NCBI RefSeq assembly: GCF_018139145.2
Contig: NC_059500.1
Coordinates: 50,152,663 to 50,216,662 of the forward strand
Direction of reading: 5' to 3'
Origin: Gymnogyps californianus
Lineage: Eukaryota; Chordata; Aves; Accipitriformes; Cathartidae
DNA: 64,000 bases
A program made the translations under genes and the position numbers. The notes below the pieces were generated by a model. That model did not search any database and was not told the origin of the DNA. It saw only the letters and a list, made by a program, of their open reading frames with translations. Position 1 is the stretch's first letter; the number at the start of each line of letters is the position of its first letter. Positions 1-25,366 of the stretch are shown here, piece by piece.

Positions 1-2350
1 GTAGTGGTATTTGGATAAGCAGCAGAGAAGTTCAGTCTTGTCTCATTACCAGCTCCAGAGCTGGCTGCATGTTTGTACACTGGGTTTAAGCCACACTTCA
101 CTTACAGGCCAACTAAAATCAAGAAACCAGATTTTTCTTTGGAAATCTCCCTTCCATGTACTACTTCAGACTGTTCCTGCTGGAGGAAATAGCAGAGAGG
201 GGAAAGATTACCATTGTCGGAGGAATTATTAGCATTCATCCAGCTTACCCATTCTTAGGTTAAAAAATGAAAACTGAGGAAGAAGGGAAAAAGAACCATT
301 AACTCTTTGCAATTTTTTATGATATGGGTATGCCAAGTTCTGTCAAATAAAGAAGTAAATATTTGAGAAGCCATGTCATGTTTTCATCCACACAAAACAC
401 ATGGAGAAAGGGTGCAAAAGAATGCAGAAGATGAAAGAGAAAGGCTCTTATTTCTTAGAAACTGGAGATGAATAAGGTTGCAGAGAGGCCTGCAACATCC
501 AGGTGAAGGACAATAAGAGAGGAAAAGGTAATGGATATGGAGAGAGGCTGTTGAAAATGAGAGGGAGAGGAATGTGAAAGGAAGCGAAGAAAAAAGAGAG
601 GGAGACCTGCAGAGCTACTAGTGGAAATAAAGACATGCAGGAATATCGTATGAAGTGGCATGCAGGGATATCATATGAAGTGACATTGACTGGAAGATGA
701 GAGGATGGTGGCATTGGCATAACATTGTTCAGGATGATCCCACAGGCCTATGGTGTTCTGCACACCCACTGCACTTGGCTCCTGGGATGGTTTTTCAGCT
801 GGGGAAGACTGACATTCACTTATAGGTGTAACAGTGTAACAGATGTCAGGAAAGGTGCTCAGTTGGATGTGTTCACATTCTTTCAGCTTGAATTGTCAGG
901 TGCGTTGTTTATACCTGGACTGGTAAACAATATCAGAGGTGCTGGGTGAAGGCAGCTCTGTGGGCCTAGTAAGACTGCTAGTAAGCAGTGAAAACCGCTT
1001 TTTTTGCCTCTGCCCTCCTTGTTTGACCCTGAAAAGTAGAGACTTCTCCAGATGTACCAAGGACAGATCTCTGAAGTGAAGTGTACTGCTTTTACAGTCA
1101 TTTTTCTGATTATAGTGGCAGTGTTTTCTTAAATTACTTGAAGATGAAAGCAGTAATTGCCAAAAGAAACCTAAAGGGAATAGTACTGAACCGTTGTTTT
1201 CCAAATCAGTAAATATTCCAGTAGGTGCATTTTTTATTTGTTTATTTGCTTTGTTAATTAAGACATTTAGAGTGCTTTTACTCATTCAAACATTTGGAAC
1301 AGAAAATGGATAGTGTATTTCAAAAAGAAAAAGGCTGTGTTAATTCAGAAAAGAGACTAGAGAAACCACAGTAAGAAATTCTTAGTGCACCGTCTCACAT
1401 GAAGACAAATAAAAAAGTAATACTGTTGGAGCAGCAATGTGCACCAAGTATAGATCTAAATATTTCTGTTGGTAAATGGTTGGCATTCCTACCTGTTAAG
1501 GGCTATGATGTCATGTGATCTCAAATTCAGTCAAGTCAGCTTATGCAGTGATTATTGATATGAGACTTCCACAGAAACCTGGGTTTCTCAACTCCCTTTT
1601 TATAAGGTTATCTAGTTACACTACTGAGATGTCTTGATTATCAGCTGTTGTTTCACTGCAGTACTCCAAGCTGTGCCTGAATTTCACGGCAGGGAAAGTA
1701 TGTCACATACATTTATCTCAGAATAGGTAAACATAAGCCAAAACAATAATATATGGTTTCTTAAACGTAAGTTTCTAGATATATAATTCAGCATGTATAT
1801 AAAAAACCCACTGAATAGCTCAGCTGTTTTACCCAGTTCCTCCTTTTACTGGAAATAATGGTAAAACCATCATCTACCTCAGAGGTGATGATTTGGTAAT
1901 GGAGGTGGTAGTGTAAAATCACTGTCAGCAGGGTAAGAGTTAAGTAAAAATCTATTTAGCAGAAATGTATGCGAGGACAGGACTGCTGTGTGGTGTAATT
2001 GCTTAGTCCAGCTGATACAGTTCTTAGTTCAATACTAACTTTAAAAATTGAAGTTACTAATAAAATGAACTAGTTTTTAGACATTTTCTGGATGGTTAGC
2101 TACGAACTCAGTGTATTGCTTGTTAGTTTTCGTGCACATATTAAAAAATTGCTTTCTCCTCAAGATTTTTTGCACCTCTGCCTGAATTTCAGAGCTCATT
2201 AGATCCTGTGATCAGCTTTCAGTGTACTTTGGTCTGTGTCTTACAGTTCTGGGACTCTGTTAATACTGTTTTTAGCTGGTGTATAAACTTACCTATAGTT
2301 ATTTATTAATCTTCTCATTATACTGATTATGGTATTGTGATCTTTTTCAG
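1..2350 (+). other. NFIB: NFIB intron (3' part), upstream of the first exon in the window
   Basis: This is intronic sequence ending in the acceptor tctttttcag at 2341-2350. The open frames on both strands are short, overlap each other and show no recognisable protein or splice structure. The exons for the N-terminal DNA-binding and dimerisation domain must lie upstream of the window, because the first exon seen here starts inside a codon. The only distinct structure noticed is a 25-bp tandem duplication at 634-683, listed separately. Confidence 0.85.
634..683. repeat. 25-bp tandem duplication
   Basis: Two adjacent 25-nt units, 634-658 and 659-683, both begin catgcagg and differ at a few positions (aatatcgta against gatatcata). 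It lies in intron and looks like a local slippage or duplication event. No function is inferred. Confidence 0.85.
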
Positions 2351-2419
2351 TGTACCTTGAGGACAGTTTTGTAAAATCTGGAGTGTTCAACGTATCAGAA
2401 CTTGTGAGGGTGTCCAGAA
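2351..2419 (+). CDS. NFIB: NFIB exon (probably exon 4): link from DNA-binding domain to regulatory region
   Basis: NFIB is a CTF/NFI-family transcription factor that binds TTGGC(N5)GCCAA sites as a dimer in the nucleus and controls lung, brain and muscle-related differentiation genes. This 69-nt exon encodes [19 protein letters not shown] followed by VSR, the conserved segment just after the NFI DNA-binding domain. It starts with the last two bases of a split codon (xTG, giving Val if the upstream exon ends in G) and ends with the first base of a Thr codon, so phase is 2 nt in and 1 nt out. The acceptor is tttttcag and the donor is GTAAGT. Mammals, as I recall, have Gly-Tyr here, so the Val-Tyr junction is a likely lineage difference. 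Exon number is inferred from the usual NFI gene layout. Confidence 0.95.
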
Positions 2420-11740
<9,321 letters not shown>

Positions 11741-12184
11741 TTTCTTCATCATGTTCACTCTCTTACACCTCACCCACCTCTACCAACAGTCAAGAGTCAA
11801 GATGCCAGCATACCATTAAAACTGAAACAGCTGGACCGCCTTCACCCGTTGATTGGCCAGCAGCTGTTGGACCCTCCACTTCTCAGGTCCCGACCCCCTT
11901 TGTTGGATACCCCTCTTCTGGACACTTGTCCCCTTTTGCTTTCTCCCCACCCACCGGACACTCCTTCCCCATTGGGGTCCTTCCCGATGGCTCTTTCCTT
12001 CTTGGGCCTTCTTCTCATGGACCGTCAAAGATGGACGTTCTCATTTCCGAAGTGAGGGAACTAAAAGAGGAAGTAGTTAATGTGGTCCAGGAGTTGAGAA
12101 CGGTAACAGATCACCTTGGCTTTTTGGTGGCCTGTGTTGGACAGAGTTCAGGATTTTTTCCAGCTCCTGGTGCTTCTTCTGAAG
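11741..12184 (+). CDS. Candidate in-frame cassette exon inside NFIB (148 codons, unrecognised protein segment)
   Basis: This block is open in one frame, has C-rich third codon positions and stands out from the AT-rich intron around it. It starts after an acceptor-like ttaattttacag and ends at GAAG|GTTAAT, a weak but usable donor. Length is 444 nt. It would accept one base upstream and leave one base (G), exactly the phase of the exon pair 6465-6583 and 22538-22669, so inclusion adds 148 residues without shifting frame. The encoded segment begins VSSSCSLSYTSPTST, has IKTE (a SUMO-type psi-K-x-E motif) near residue 27, a Pro/Gly/Ser-rich middle (VPTPFVGYPSSGHLSPF), then a putative amphipathic coiled coil (MDVLISEVRELKEEVVNVV and following QELRTVTDHLGFLV). 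I do not recognise the protein. It could be a real lineage-restricted NFIB exon, an exon of an unannotated nested gene, or a captured gene fragment with no poly(A) tail. In-frame stops bound it (TGA 11701, TAA 12187). Confidence 0.5.
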
Positions 12185-12437
12185 GTTAATGCTTTAGAAA
12201 CACATAGTCTCCATCTAACAGATGAATTCATCTTGCAAAAGTTTACCTTGATGAATATCTGTTAAATGCATTTCTGTGTTTTTGACTCAGTCTGAGTTCT
12301 CAAAATCCTTGTATGTCAAAGCATGTTTTAAAACAATTTATGTCTTGTTAGTAACTTCTGTTACATCTGCCTTTGTATTTTTTAATATTTCAAAATACTC
12401 TTTAATCAATGTATACACACGCATACACATACCTTTC

Positions 12438-12454
12438 ATATATATATATATATA
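12438..12454. repeat. (TA)n microsatellite
   Basis: A pure alternating AT run of 17 nt, flanked by CA-rich sequence (acacacgcatacacat), in intron. Confidence 0.9.
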
Positions 12455-15400
12455 CCCATGCACACCTTATGGATCTATCTGAATTTTCTGTGTTTTTAAC
12501 TAGTATAATGTGTGCACAGTAGTCAAATGCTGCCACTTGATAAGTTTTCGTAACTTCACACTCATAAAGTGAGAGGTACTTTTCACCAAGGGTAACTTCT
12601 CAAAGTGTATTTCCAGAGAAAATTCTTAGCCGTGACTTCTCTTAGCCTTTTGGCTGCTGTGATGCTGAAAGTGGCGTCATGGTAACAAACAAGAGTGTTA
12701 GCAAGGAACACTCGCCTGGGAGGCCACAAGCTGGGTTCTCCTCTTTCTTCCTGGTTGCAGAACAAGATGTTGGCAGTGTTCAATGAATGGGCATTATGTC
12801 TAGTCGTTAAAAATCTGTAGTTCTGCCATGATAGTTAAATTTAAAATCAATAGGGAATTGGTTTACTTTTGGTTTCCATAGTGGCAATTTTACAAGAAAA
12901 ACTGCTGGTATGTAAAATAAGTTAAACATTACTTTCACGAAGATGGAAAGTGCTTTCTTAACCTTAGAGCTTGAAAGGCACTAGGTATAGAAAAATAGGT
13001 GAAGGAGCTTTCAAATGCTTATTTGACTAAGAAGGCAGAGACAGAGAAAAAATCCATGAACAGGACAGCAAAAATATTATCTTAAAATAAGTGCAGTTGC
13101 TTGTACATCAAGAAAATTTACATCCTCCGTTATTAGGTGAGAATGATGTTAGTTTACACTCTCTCCAAAAATAAAGCAACAGAGATTATATCTGTTTTTC
13201 TGTGTTTAGAATAGCTTTAGACCGATTTACAACTTGTTCGTAAGTGTCTTCAAATATTCAGAGTAGCAGATGAGGAAGTTTCTACTCTGGGTAGAGCAGG
13301 GACCTGACTTTTCCTTCAGCCCATGTACACTTCAGTTTCTGAATGAATGGAGAGTAATAAAATGTTTAGAAATATAGACAGAAAGACAAATACAGTAGGA
13401 GATACAGTAGAAAGCACACAAAAAGATTTGCTTTTTTGTGTTCCTGGAAATGGCTGTTATTTACTCAATAAAGTCACTGTAAAAAATCTCATTATAGGTT
13501 CTTTGTCTTTTATTTTGACTAATATATTGTGGCAAGACCTATTACTTAATGTTTTCCACGTGTGATTAGTGAGTTGAATACACTGAGGGCTAGCATATGC
13601 ATCTCCCATATACATCAGTGAAAGAGCTAAGTGCAAAAGGATATTTTTTTTGTATGCATAGCACTTATTCTGTAATGAACTTTATACTATGGCAACATCC
13701 TGTTACCTTGATGGTGACTCTAGACGTCCTTTGATTGAAATCAGTGATAAAATGCATGTCTTAATGCAAGATTTGGCCCAGGAGCTATTACGTGTAATTG
13801 TCCTATTCCAATGTTGCCAAATAAGAGATTTCATTAGTAGAGAATTTGAAACTGATCAGCTCCTGTTAGAAATTGTAGGTTAAGTATTATTCTGCATGAT
13901 CTGACCTATGTGGTGCAGAATATCTTCAGTTACCAAAACAATAGGTATTTAGTACCTCATGAATCATAGGTGTCTGCACTGACTTTTTTTTCCAGGTATG
14001 GTACATCCATGAGATGGAAAAAATGAATTTAGCCCACATATTGTAACTTTTTTTAGGCACCCCTCCTTTTTGTCTTCATTGATAGATTCTTTGTTTCTGT
14101 GCTGTATACATAGATATATTTGAAAAGGTTCTTAATTTCTCTTTTTTACTGCTTTCATACAAACTTTGTCGAACTTGATTGAAGTAGTATATTTCAGTGT
14201 GAGTTAATGATTTTATCCCAGTTCAAAACCATTCCCCAGATGGATCTACAATTAAATTAATATAGCACACCTATTAAACCATCCTAAACTGTTACCAGTG
14301 TAGACGATCATAGTAATAAAAAGGAGAAGCCATAACCTAAACGCTTCTAAATCAACAACTTGCCTTACATTGTTTTAGCTCAAATGCCTCTTTAATCTTA
14401 TTGCATTAGAAATTGGGAATACTTTTCTGACTTTTGCAGTTAAGGTTACAATATTGATTTCATTTTCTAGCCAAGTTCCTTGGATTCTCAGCATTAATGA
14501 GATGTTATAGCTGTGCATTTTTCCTTGGAGTTTGGATGACTTTCTGTAGGATAATTTAATAAATGACTAAAATGTACTCTAAAGTCTTTATAATTTGTTT
14601 GGCTTTTTAATTAGATTTTCTTACAGTCTCCCATAATGCTCGTCTATCACAGCTATCTACTGGAATCACATCTCTTAACAATGATTCATAGATGATGAAA
14701 TGGTCCGTTTCTGAACCGTAAAGTTAAATAAAATAGTAGTCAAGTACCTGAAGTACACTGTAAGTGCTTAAGGATTATTTATGGCAGTGCAGAGTACTTG
14801 GAGCCTCATGTGGGTTTGTTAATGACAGTATATATTTGTTATAGTACATTATTTGTGGCAGCAACATTGTATTTTTGGTTTCATGCTTTTTATCTGTTTC
14901 CAAAGTCAGCCTCATTACTTGCAGTGCCTGCTCCATGTTCAACAGGTAGCCACCCCACTGAGCTGTGAGTTACTCCTAAGTACTTCCCATACGACATCTG
15001 ATGGGCTGTGCTGGTACAGAGGTGGTTGGATAAACTGGGTCTGAAGTTGTGGGAAGAAGTAAGGCAAGAGAGGCTGCAGAGGTGAAGTCTGGCACTCTGC
15101 TGCTGGCCCCCATGGGTCACTGTGGAGCTGGTGGAGACATTCTCACCTTCCTTCAACAGCAACACCCCAGCTCCCCATGGTCTCTGGGGTGGCACCTGTG
15201 TCTTGGGGGTCTCACAGCTGGACAGTGCTTCTGGTATGAGGCATGTAGGGTGAGGAAGGCTGGCCAGCTTTAAGCCAGCAGAAATGCATGGGAAAAAAAA
15301 GGTATTTTTCTCCTCACAAGAAACAGTGCAGGTATGGTAACATAGTCATGCTGATTATGAACCTTTCCTGGGAGGATTACAGTTACTTTCTGATGAGGAG

Positions 15401-16022
15401 TGGCAAGGTGGGTTTGAAGGATGAGAATGAAGAATTGCTGCCCACTGTTTTGCAGGATAGCCTGCCATAGTTTCAGCCTAATCTTAGTGGGAATAGATGT
15501 AAATTTAAACAGGAATAATCTCTTCAGTGTGGCAGTTAATTACTTACATGTCTTATGACACTGTCAAACAACTGTTACAGGATTAGGTCTGTATGTCCCA
15601 TCCTACTGTTAAACATTTTTTGAAGTTACTTTGGGATGTGGATGTTTTTGATGTGTACATATTCAATATTAATGCTCTAATCTGACCATCATATCTTTCC
15701 TCTTCTCCTGTTTTATAAACTGCCTTTTGTTACAACTGAAAAATTTAAAAAAAAAAAAAAAGTTAGTTTTAGGAAATGTGTATGCAGCTTTCCCAATTAC
15801 CCTAACTTAAATAACCATGCACTAGAATTATACTTTTCAAAAGCTAGTGTGTATAATTTTAACAGGAACTGTACTGAGTTGTTTTGTTTTCTGTCAATAA
15901 AATGTAGGATAATCAGTAATGCAATGAAGAAATTCTGTTGTCCAACTTTATACAGTTAGTCACACACACCAACAAAAAGCATCCTACAACTTGTTCGTAT
16001 AGAGACTCGTCTGGGTTTTCCA

Positions 16023-16051
16023 CCCCCCCTCCCCCCACCTCTCCCACCCCC
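16023..16051. repeat. C-rich tract with four C-runs
   Basis: Four runs of three or more C (16023-16029, 16031-16036, 16043-16045, 16047-16051) are separated by short loops. On the minus strand this matches the simple G-quadruplex pattern, and on the plus strand an i-motif pattern. It is intronic and its function is unknown. Confidence 0.8.
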
Positions 16052-19000
16052 AGTATGCTAGGAAATATAAGGGCAGATAGATATAACCCTTCTATCTTTT
16101 GTTCAAACTCCTTTCTGTTGAGGAAAAGAAAATCATCAAAGTTAACACGTCCCACAGAATGTAACTGTTGGCAATGGAGTACAGTATTCTGCAAGTTTGC
16201 ATGTGGGTAAGGATGAGAAGTTTACTTGATCTAAAGGGTTTCTGACTGTTGTGTTTCAGTTGTCTGAAAGTTCTTGCATCACTTTCTTCTCTTATGTATG
16301 TTAATACTTACTGAGCAATGTAAAATAAAATAGTGTAATTTATTAGAAAAGATTAATAGAGAATGAACACGGAAATAATTCAGTTGCTATTGTAAGAAAT
16401 TTACTCTTGTTTTGCTGTAGCTTTTCTGAATTGCAATATTGTTGTAGTGTTTTGCTCGCCAGCTTGCAGTACTGAAAATGGCATTGGAAGGAATTCTGGT
16501 CTAGTTCGTCTTAGGTTTTTCACTACAAATCACAAAAGATAACACATTGAAATGGTTTCTCTGTTGTGAAATGGCAAAACAGCACAACAGAGTGTTTGAT
16601 TAGCCTTGGGCATGGTTCCTGATAGGAAAGCCAGTGTCACAGTCTGATAGACTGGATTGTGCAATATCAGAGGTGTGCCTGTGAAAATAAAATTGGCGCT
16701 AAATAGGCTGATTTGAAGATGGGGGGTTATCAGATCTTTGTACACTGCAATATTCTACTCATAAAATTTTCATATGTAAAATGCTTTTCTACACTTGATG
16801 TAGAAGCAAAAATAAAACTGAGATCAGGTTTTTAAAGTGAAGAGAGCAGCTCTCTTCAAACCTTAATACTGGCTGCTCCTCAAGTTTGGAACACTCTCAG
16901 CTGCTAAGCAACATGCATATATGTCTTCATGTAAGACCTCACTGTTTCTCTCAAAAGCAAATACAAAGGCCTTCACACTGAGAATTGCTATACATGACTC
17001 AGAAAGTCACAGAACAGATCATTAGTTTGTTCGTTTGTTTGTTTTGTTGATTTTCCACTCAGGAAAACACTAATTATCAGAACTGAATTTTTCATGGAAA
17101 TAAATTTTTAGGAGGGCTTCTCTCTGGTCCAAGATAAAAATTACAGTGAGGGGGAATGAGACACCAAAAAGCCAATGATTATAGGCACAGATTTGGATAA
17201 TGGGAGAGCTAGATGCAAAGCCTGATCTCTGCCTGATACTGAACAGGAATTCTAGCAAGTCTTTCTCTGTTCTAGGCATCAAGTATCTCAGACACCGAGC
17301 TGTTCAGACACATCTGTCTTTCTCTCCTATTTATTCACAAAAATATGTCACCATTCCTTTTTTGTGAAGAAGATAAATGAATTAAAATGTTTTGATATTC
17401 AGGATTCTTGGTTTCCATCCAGCCCCAGTGCCAAGTCTTTAGGACAGATATAACAAAGCCTTTTTCTTACAAATGAGAGGTGGTTGTGCTTTAGAGTCAC
17501 TCAGCTGTCAATATTCAGTGTTAGGTGCCTTATTAAGACCTACAGTTGAGAAATCCAGAATGGTTACAGCGTTAAAGGAAACCAGACTAAGCATATCTGA
17601 AAATTGGTGATGCTGGCTCTGCCTATGCAGAATGGCTCTGCTCGTTCTTCACATGCACAGGTGTAAAACAAAACTGATTTTCCTGAGCACAGTGGGATTT
17701 GTCATGATTCATCATCATCATACAGCTATCCAATGTGAATTTAAAATTTTACTTCAGTTTTCACACGTGCTTCACACAAGTGTACCTACCAGATATGGTG
17801 GAGGCAGTGGAGAGTGAAGCCCAGCTGGATGTGATGTATGTAGTATATCCTGCCACCAGAAATTATCCCAGGTACTGCCTCTGGGAAAAGAGCAGTTCAT
17901 TTAAAACTGTAGCATGAAAGGATGCCGCTTACAGCTTGCCAGTGGTGCTATGGACTCCATAGCTTTCCTGCTTTCACTGTGGTTGTATATACAGTAAGTT
18001 GAACATTGTTTTATCCTGCTTTCTCTGGAGGTGATGCTACACTAATGAGTTGTAAATGAATCTTTACAGATTGTTGTCTGCAGGAGCGTACCTTGTAAAG
18101 AAAGACTTGTGAAACTAAGCAGTAGAAGAGATATTAAGAAGAGTTAAAGAATAAACTGCATTAAAAGAGATTTAATATTTGTTTATGATTTTTTCTTACT
18201 CTGCTCATAAGCATGTTTCATGAGCAAGAAAGAGAAGCTGCCATGTTGTGGTAGTGAGCAAGAAAGCAGATCAGGTGTCCAGAAACAGGCAGGTGGATGT
18301 TTGAACTTGCCCTGGATCACTGCTTGATTTCAGCCGAGTTCTCCTAACAGGTGGCTTGCCGAGTGGTGTGCCAAGGTGACATTCGTTCAGGGAACTGCCT
18401 GGGTGACAAGCTGCTTCAGACTGAGGAAGAGGGTCTTTGCTTTGATGAGGAAATTGCCAAAACTCATGTCTCATTAGTGTTTCCTAAGGTTCTTTGGAAG
18501 TGAACAACAGTTTAATTAAAGGATGACGTAAACACGTTTCTGCACACTTTCCCCGCAGCATTTTATCACATTAGAATTGATCAAAATTGTTGCCTTGGGC
18601 TGTCTTGAACAGCTATACATCTGGAGTACCATTTGTGCAAGCTGCTGCTGAACAGGCTACATACGCTATACTTCACAGCAGCTCTTCTGCCTTCCTATGT
18701 AGACAGATTTACCTTGCTGGGAGATGAGATGATCTAATTCTTTTTATTTGTATAAGCCCGCTTTTCTTTGATATGATGCTTTAAACTGTGTAACATGCCA
18801 CCTGTTTGGGTGCATGCATACTATATCTCCACAGTAATATGAGAATATAGGCAAGAGTGATTTGGAACAGCACTGAGAACTTAAAAAAAAAAACCCAACA
18901 AACCCCGATTTTCACATTTGAAGAAAATTCTCAGCAGGACAGGACACAGTGTCTGATTAATGTTGACCTTTTGATAACTTTGTCCAAGTGCTTTTGGCAT

Positions 19001-22000
19001 CTTTCTGCTTTTCATCTGTACTTAGCATTCTTTCCAAAAGTCTAAAAATAAATCACACTTGAAACTGTTTTATTTTCATTCTCAAAGTAATAAGGATTGG
19101 AATCTCATTCCTGAAACTTTGACACAGACATAAGAGCAAGTGGCCTATTTTTGTGACCTCTGTTTGTCATTCATTATGTAATTATCAGTATATAACTAAG
19201 CTCTATGTAGCTACTAGACTATATCTCATGATGTGGAAAAAATAAGGCATGTTTTAAAATGAGAAAAATGTGTGTTGTGTTTTCTATTATGTAGAAGCTA
19301 CTAGTAAAATCATATGAAGTCTCACTGTCACTTTAACTCACTCTGCTTTATTTAAAGGCACTGTTTCTTACGAGCAAAATTAAAGACAGTGAAAAACTGC
19401 TTTGCATTTTTATTTTTTTTCCACTTTTTGTTTTTGTAACTGGTAACTCTCCAAAGAAATGTAACGTGTATTTTCCTATTAAAGCTCTAAGCCTCCTCTC
19501 TTGGTCAAGGAGGAGATGGCTGCAGCCTTTCTTCCTAACCTATACAAACAGTTATTGTTCTGTCTCCTCTGTCGGCTGCATCTGTTATTCGGCACTGGCA
19601 GGAGCATGAATGCTCCGTTATGATGGCCAGGCACACACGGCGAGAGCCGCAGGGGCTGCGGGGGGGAAGGGGCTATCTGAATTACTTCTCAATGCAAAGT
19701 GCATTGTTTTAACAAAGAAGCTGCTGCCTGCACTTCAGCCGTTTTCCTTTGCAGTTGCCTATGCTATATATAACGAGACTTCTTCTGAAAGTACTTCATG
19801 GTAGTGTGCTGTGTAGGGTACGTCAACGTTGCTGTTTTGGTGGATAATGAGTATTTCTATGGCAGTGCTGAATTTTCTATTCCCGACTACCAGTCATGTT
19901 CACTTTGATGAGGAAACAGTCTTCTGTATGAGAAGTTCATTGCATTTGCTTTGTAATTTATGCTGTTTTCTATGTGCTAACTACAATCCTTACTTCCGTA
20001 AAGTAGGAGCAGGAATAAATTATACATTTTTAAAGCAAATGCTAGGGTTATCGTAGTCACCAATCTCCTTTTCAGTAGATTCTTTTCAAATTAGTGAAGC
20101 CACTGGGGGGTTAATGGATACTTTGATTACATTGCACTTCATATAGCATACTTCTTTCGAGCAACTAAAATATTTTGGTTTTGAAAAACACAACAACTTT
20201 TGCTTGTTTAATGAAGTAACGGTCACCAACCAAATTAAATCTCTGTTGCATTCCAGAAATCAGAGCTGCTGACGCATGCAGACCTTCAGGAGCTAGGCAG
20301 CTCTTTCTTTTATGAGTTCTTTTGTTGAATATGAGCTTTACATAAGGAAAAGATTTTCCACTTCAAGCCCATGGTTTGTTTTTTTCGTTAGGGAGACTTA
20401 AGTGCAGTACTTTTGATTTGAAATAAAATTAAACTGTTTGTACATTCTCTCTTTTGTAATGGTCTATATGTGGCAAAGTCAACAAGGTATTTGGTCACTG
20501 ATAAGTTATGTGACAGCTACTGATGACCACAGTGTTGTAGTGGGAGGCTGTGTCTACAAGATATTAGGCACATTTATCTTTTTTCTCAGACTGTAACATT
20601 GCAGCATTTCTGCAGAGACAGAGATTGTGCATACACAGAACCACAGTACAAAGACAATAGCTGGTTAATTTTGTCCTGGGCTTTTATAAAACCCTACATC
20701 TGTTGTGGAGGTGTGAGAATTTTCTTGCGCTGATGGAACTAGGGCCTTATATGAAGAAGCTAGGGCTGTCATTTGAGCAGAAAATAAAACATAATGAAAT
20801 ATTTGAAAATCATTCCAGAATTTATGTGTCTTCTTATCATGGTTTGCCTATGCAAAACTCAATTTAAAAAAATTCGGTCTTGCAATTTTAAAAATTATTT
20901 CTTAGCTTAGCAGAATGTATTCAACAAAACTGTAACCATTTGGCAACTTTGTCTTTGCTACCTGTTGATGGATTCAAAGAAACAAAATATTCCTCCATTT
21001 CCTTCCTCAACAACAATTTATTTACCAAATTTTTATAAGACAGCTAGGGGTGCCTCTGTCAGCACTCAGTGTTTTTGATAACAACATAAAATTGCAACAG
21101 ATCAGTATAATAAAAAGCATATAGTGACCTTTGTCATATCTGTTAAAACTGAATGAGTGCTGAATTGCTCTGTTGTAAAGCAATTCCTCGCTCTTGCTGA
21201 ATGTTTCACTGAATAAAATCCTTTCTCAGCAGCCTTCTTGAAGAAGTGAACCTTGCAGGGTATCGGGGAAATCAGCAGACTTAGCAGTCAGGACCAAAGG
21301 GGAGCAGGGGAGTTGCAGGGGGATGGTGGAGGGGCACTGGCAGAGTCTGCTCTGGGTCTGGTGTCAATGCCTATGCAGGGCTTGACAGCAGGATGGGGCA
21401 GAGCGGACAAGCAGTCTCTGTTTGATGGGTCCTGCTCTAAGCACAGCTTTCAGGGTGAAAACTCACTCTTAAACTCCAGCCAGTTCAGAAAGCACTGGTC
21501 GAATTTGGTCTCAGTAAGGTGCTCATATTTTGCAGGCCTGTCTTTGACTTCCAAGATGATTGTGTGTCCCCCGGAACAGCACAATACAGTGTGCCAATAT
21601 TAAAAGTGCCAAAATCACTTTAAGGACTAACATGGTCCATGTAGGAAAGTCAGCTGCAACGTGGCCCCAGTCCAGTAAAGTACTTAAGAAATGACCTTTG
21701 CTTTAAACGTGAGTTAGTCCCATTGATTTGAAATGGAACCCACTTACAATATTGATGTGTGTCCTATAAAAATATTATAATTAACTTTGAAATAATTTGG
21801 TGCAAAGTCCAACAAATGTTTAATTAATTTAAACTTTCAGAAACAATCCAGTATTTTTGCTTTATGCAATATCAGTAACCCTGCATAGTAGAAATCATAC
21901 ATTTGTCCCTACTAGTGTGTTATCTTCATGCGGTGAGCTCTAAAGAGATGTTTTTGTTGATAGGGAAACTGGAAGGAAGAGGTAGGAAGGCCCTACTTGA

Positions 22001-22410
22001 GACATGGAAAATATGAGATAGAGGAGTTAAAGTATCCTTTAGTCTTAGGGAGGTTACATTGTTTCACTATGGTTTTGGGAAGGGTAAGGGATGGGTTTTG
22101 AAATAACAAAATAATAAATACCATAAACTGGCATGTGTATGGCAGTTACTCTACACACCTGAGTGTAGGTGTTCCATTAAAAAATGCAATAAAGATTATG
22201 TGGCTGTTGAAGGAGCAGATGATTTGGTGATGTTCTGGGGAGGCTGAGAAGTGTCTAGGGAGGTTCTGAAGACATGCATTTCTTCACTGTTTGGCTTGTC
22301 TGCTATGAAAGGAATGTAGTTTCTGTTTTGCAGGACAAAGACCAGTTAGGGGATTATTATTCATTCTCAAGTTTGAAAGCAATAGTTTAAAATTAGTTTA
22401 TTGGTCATAG

Positions 22411-25366
<2,956 letters not shown>

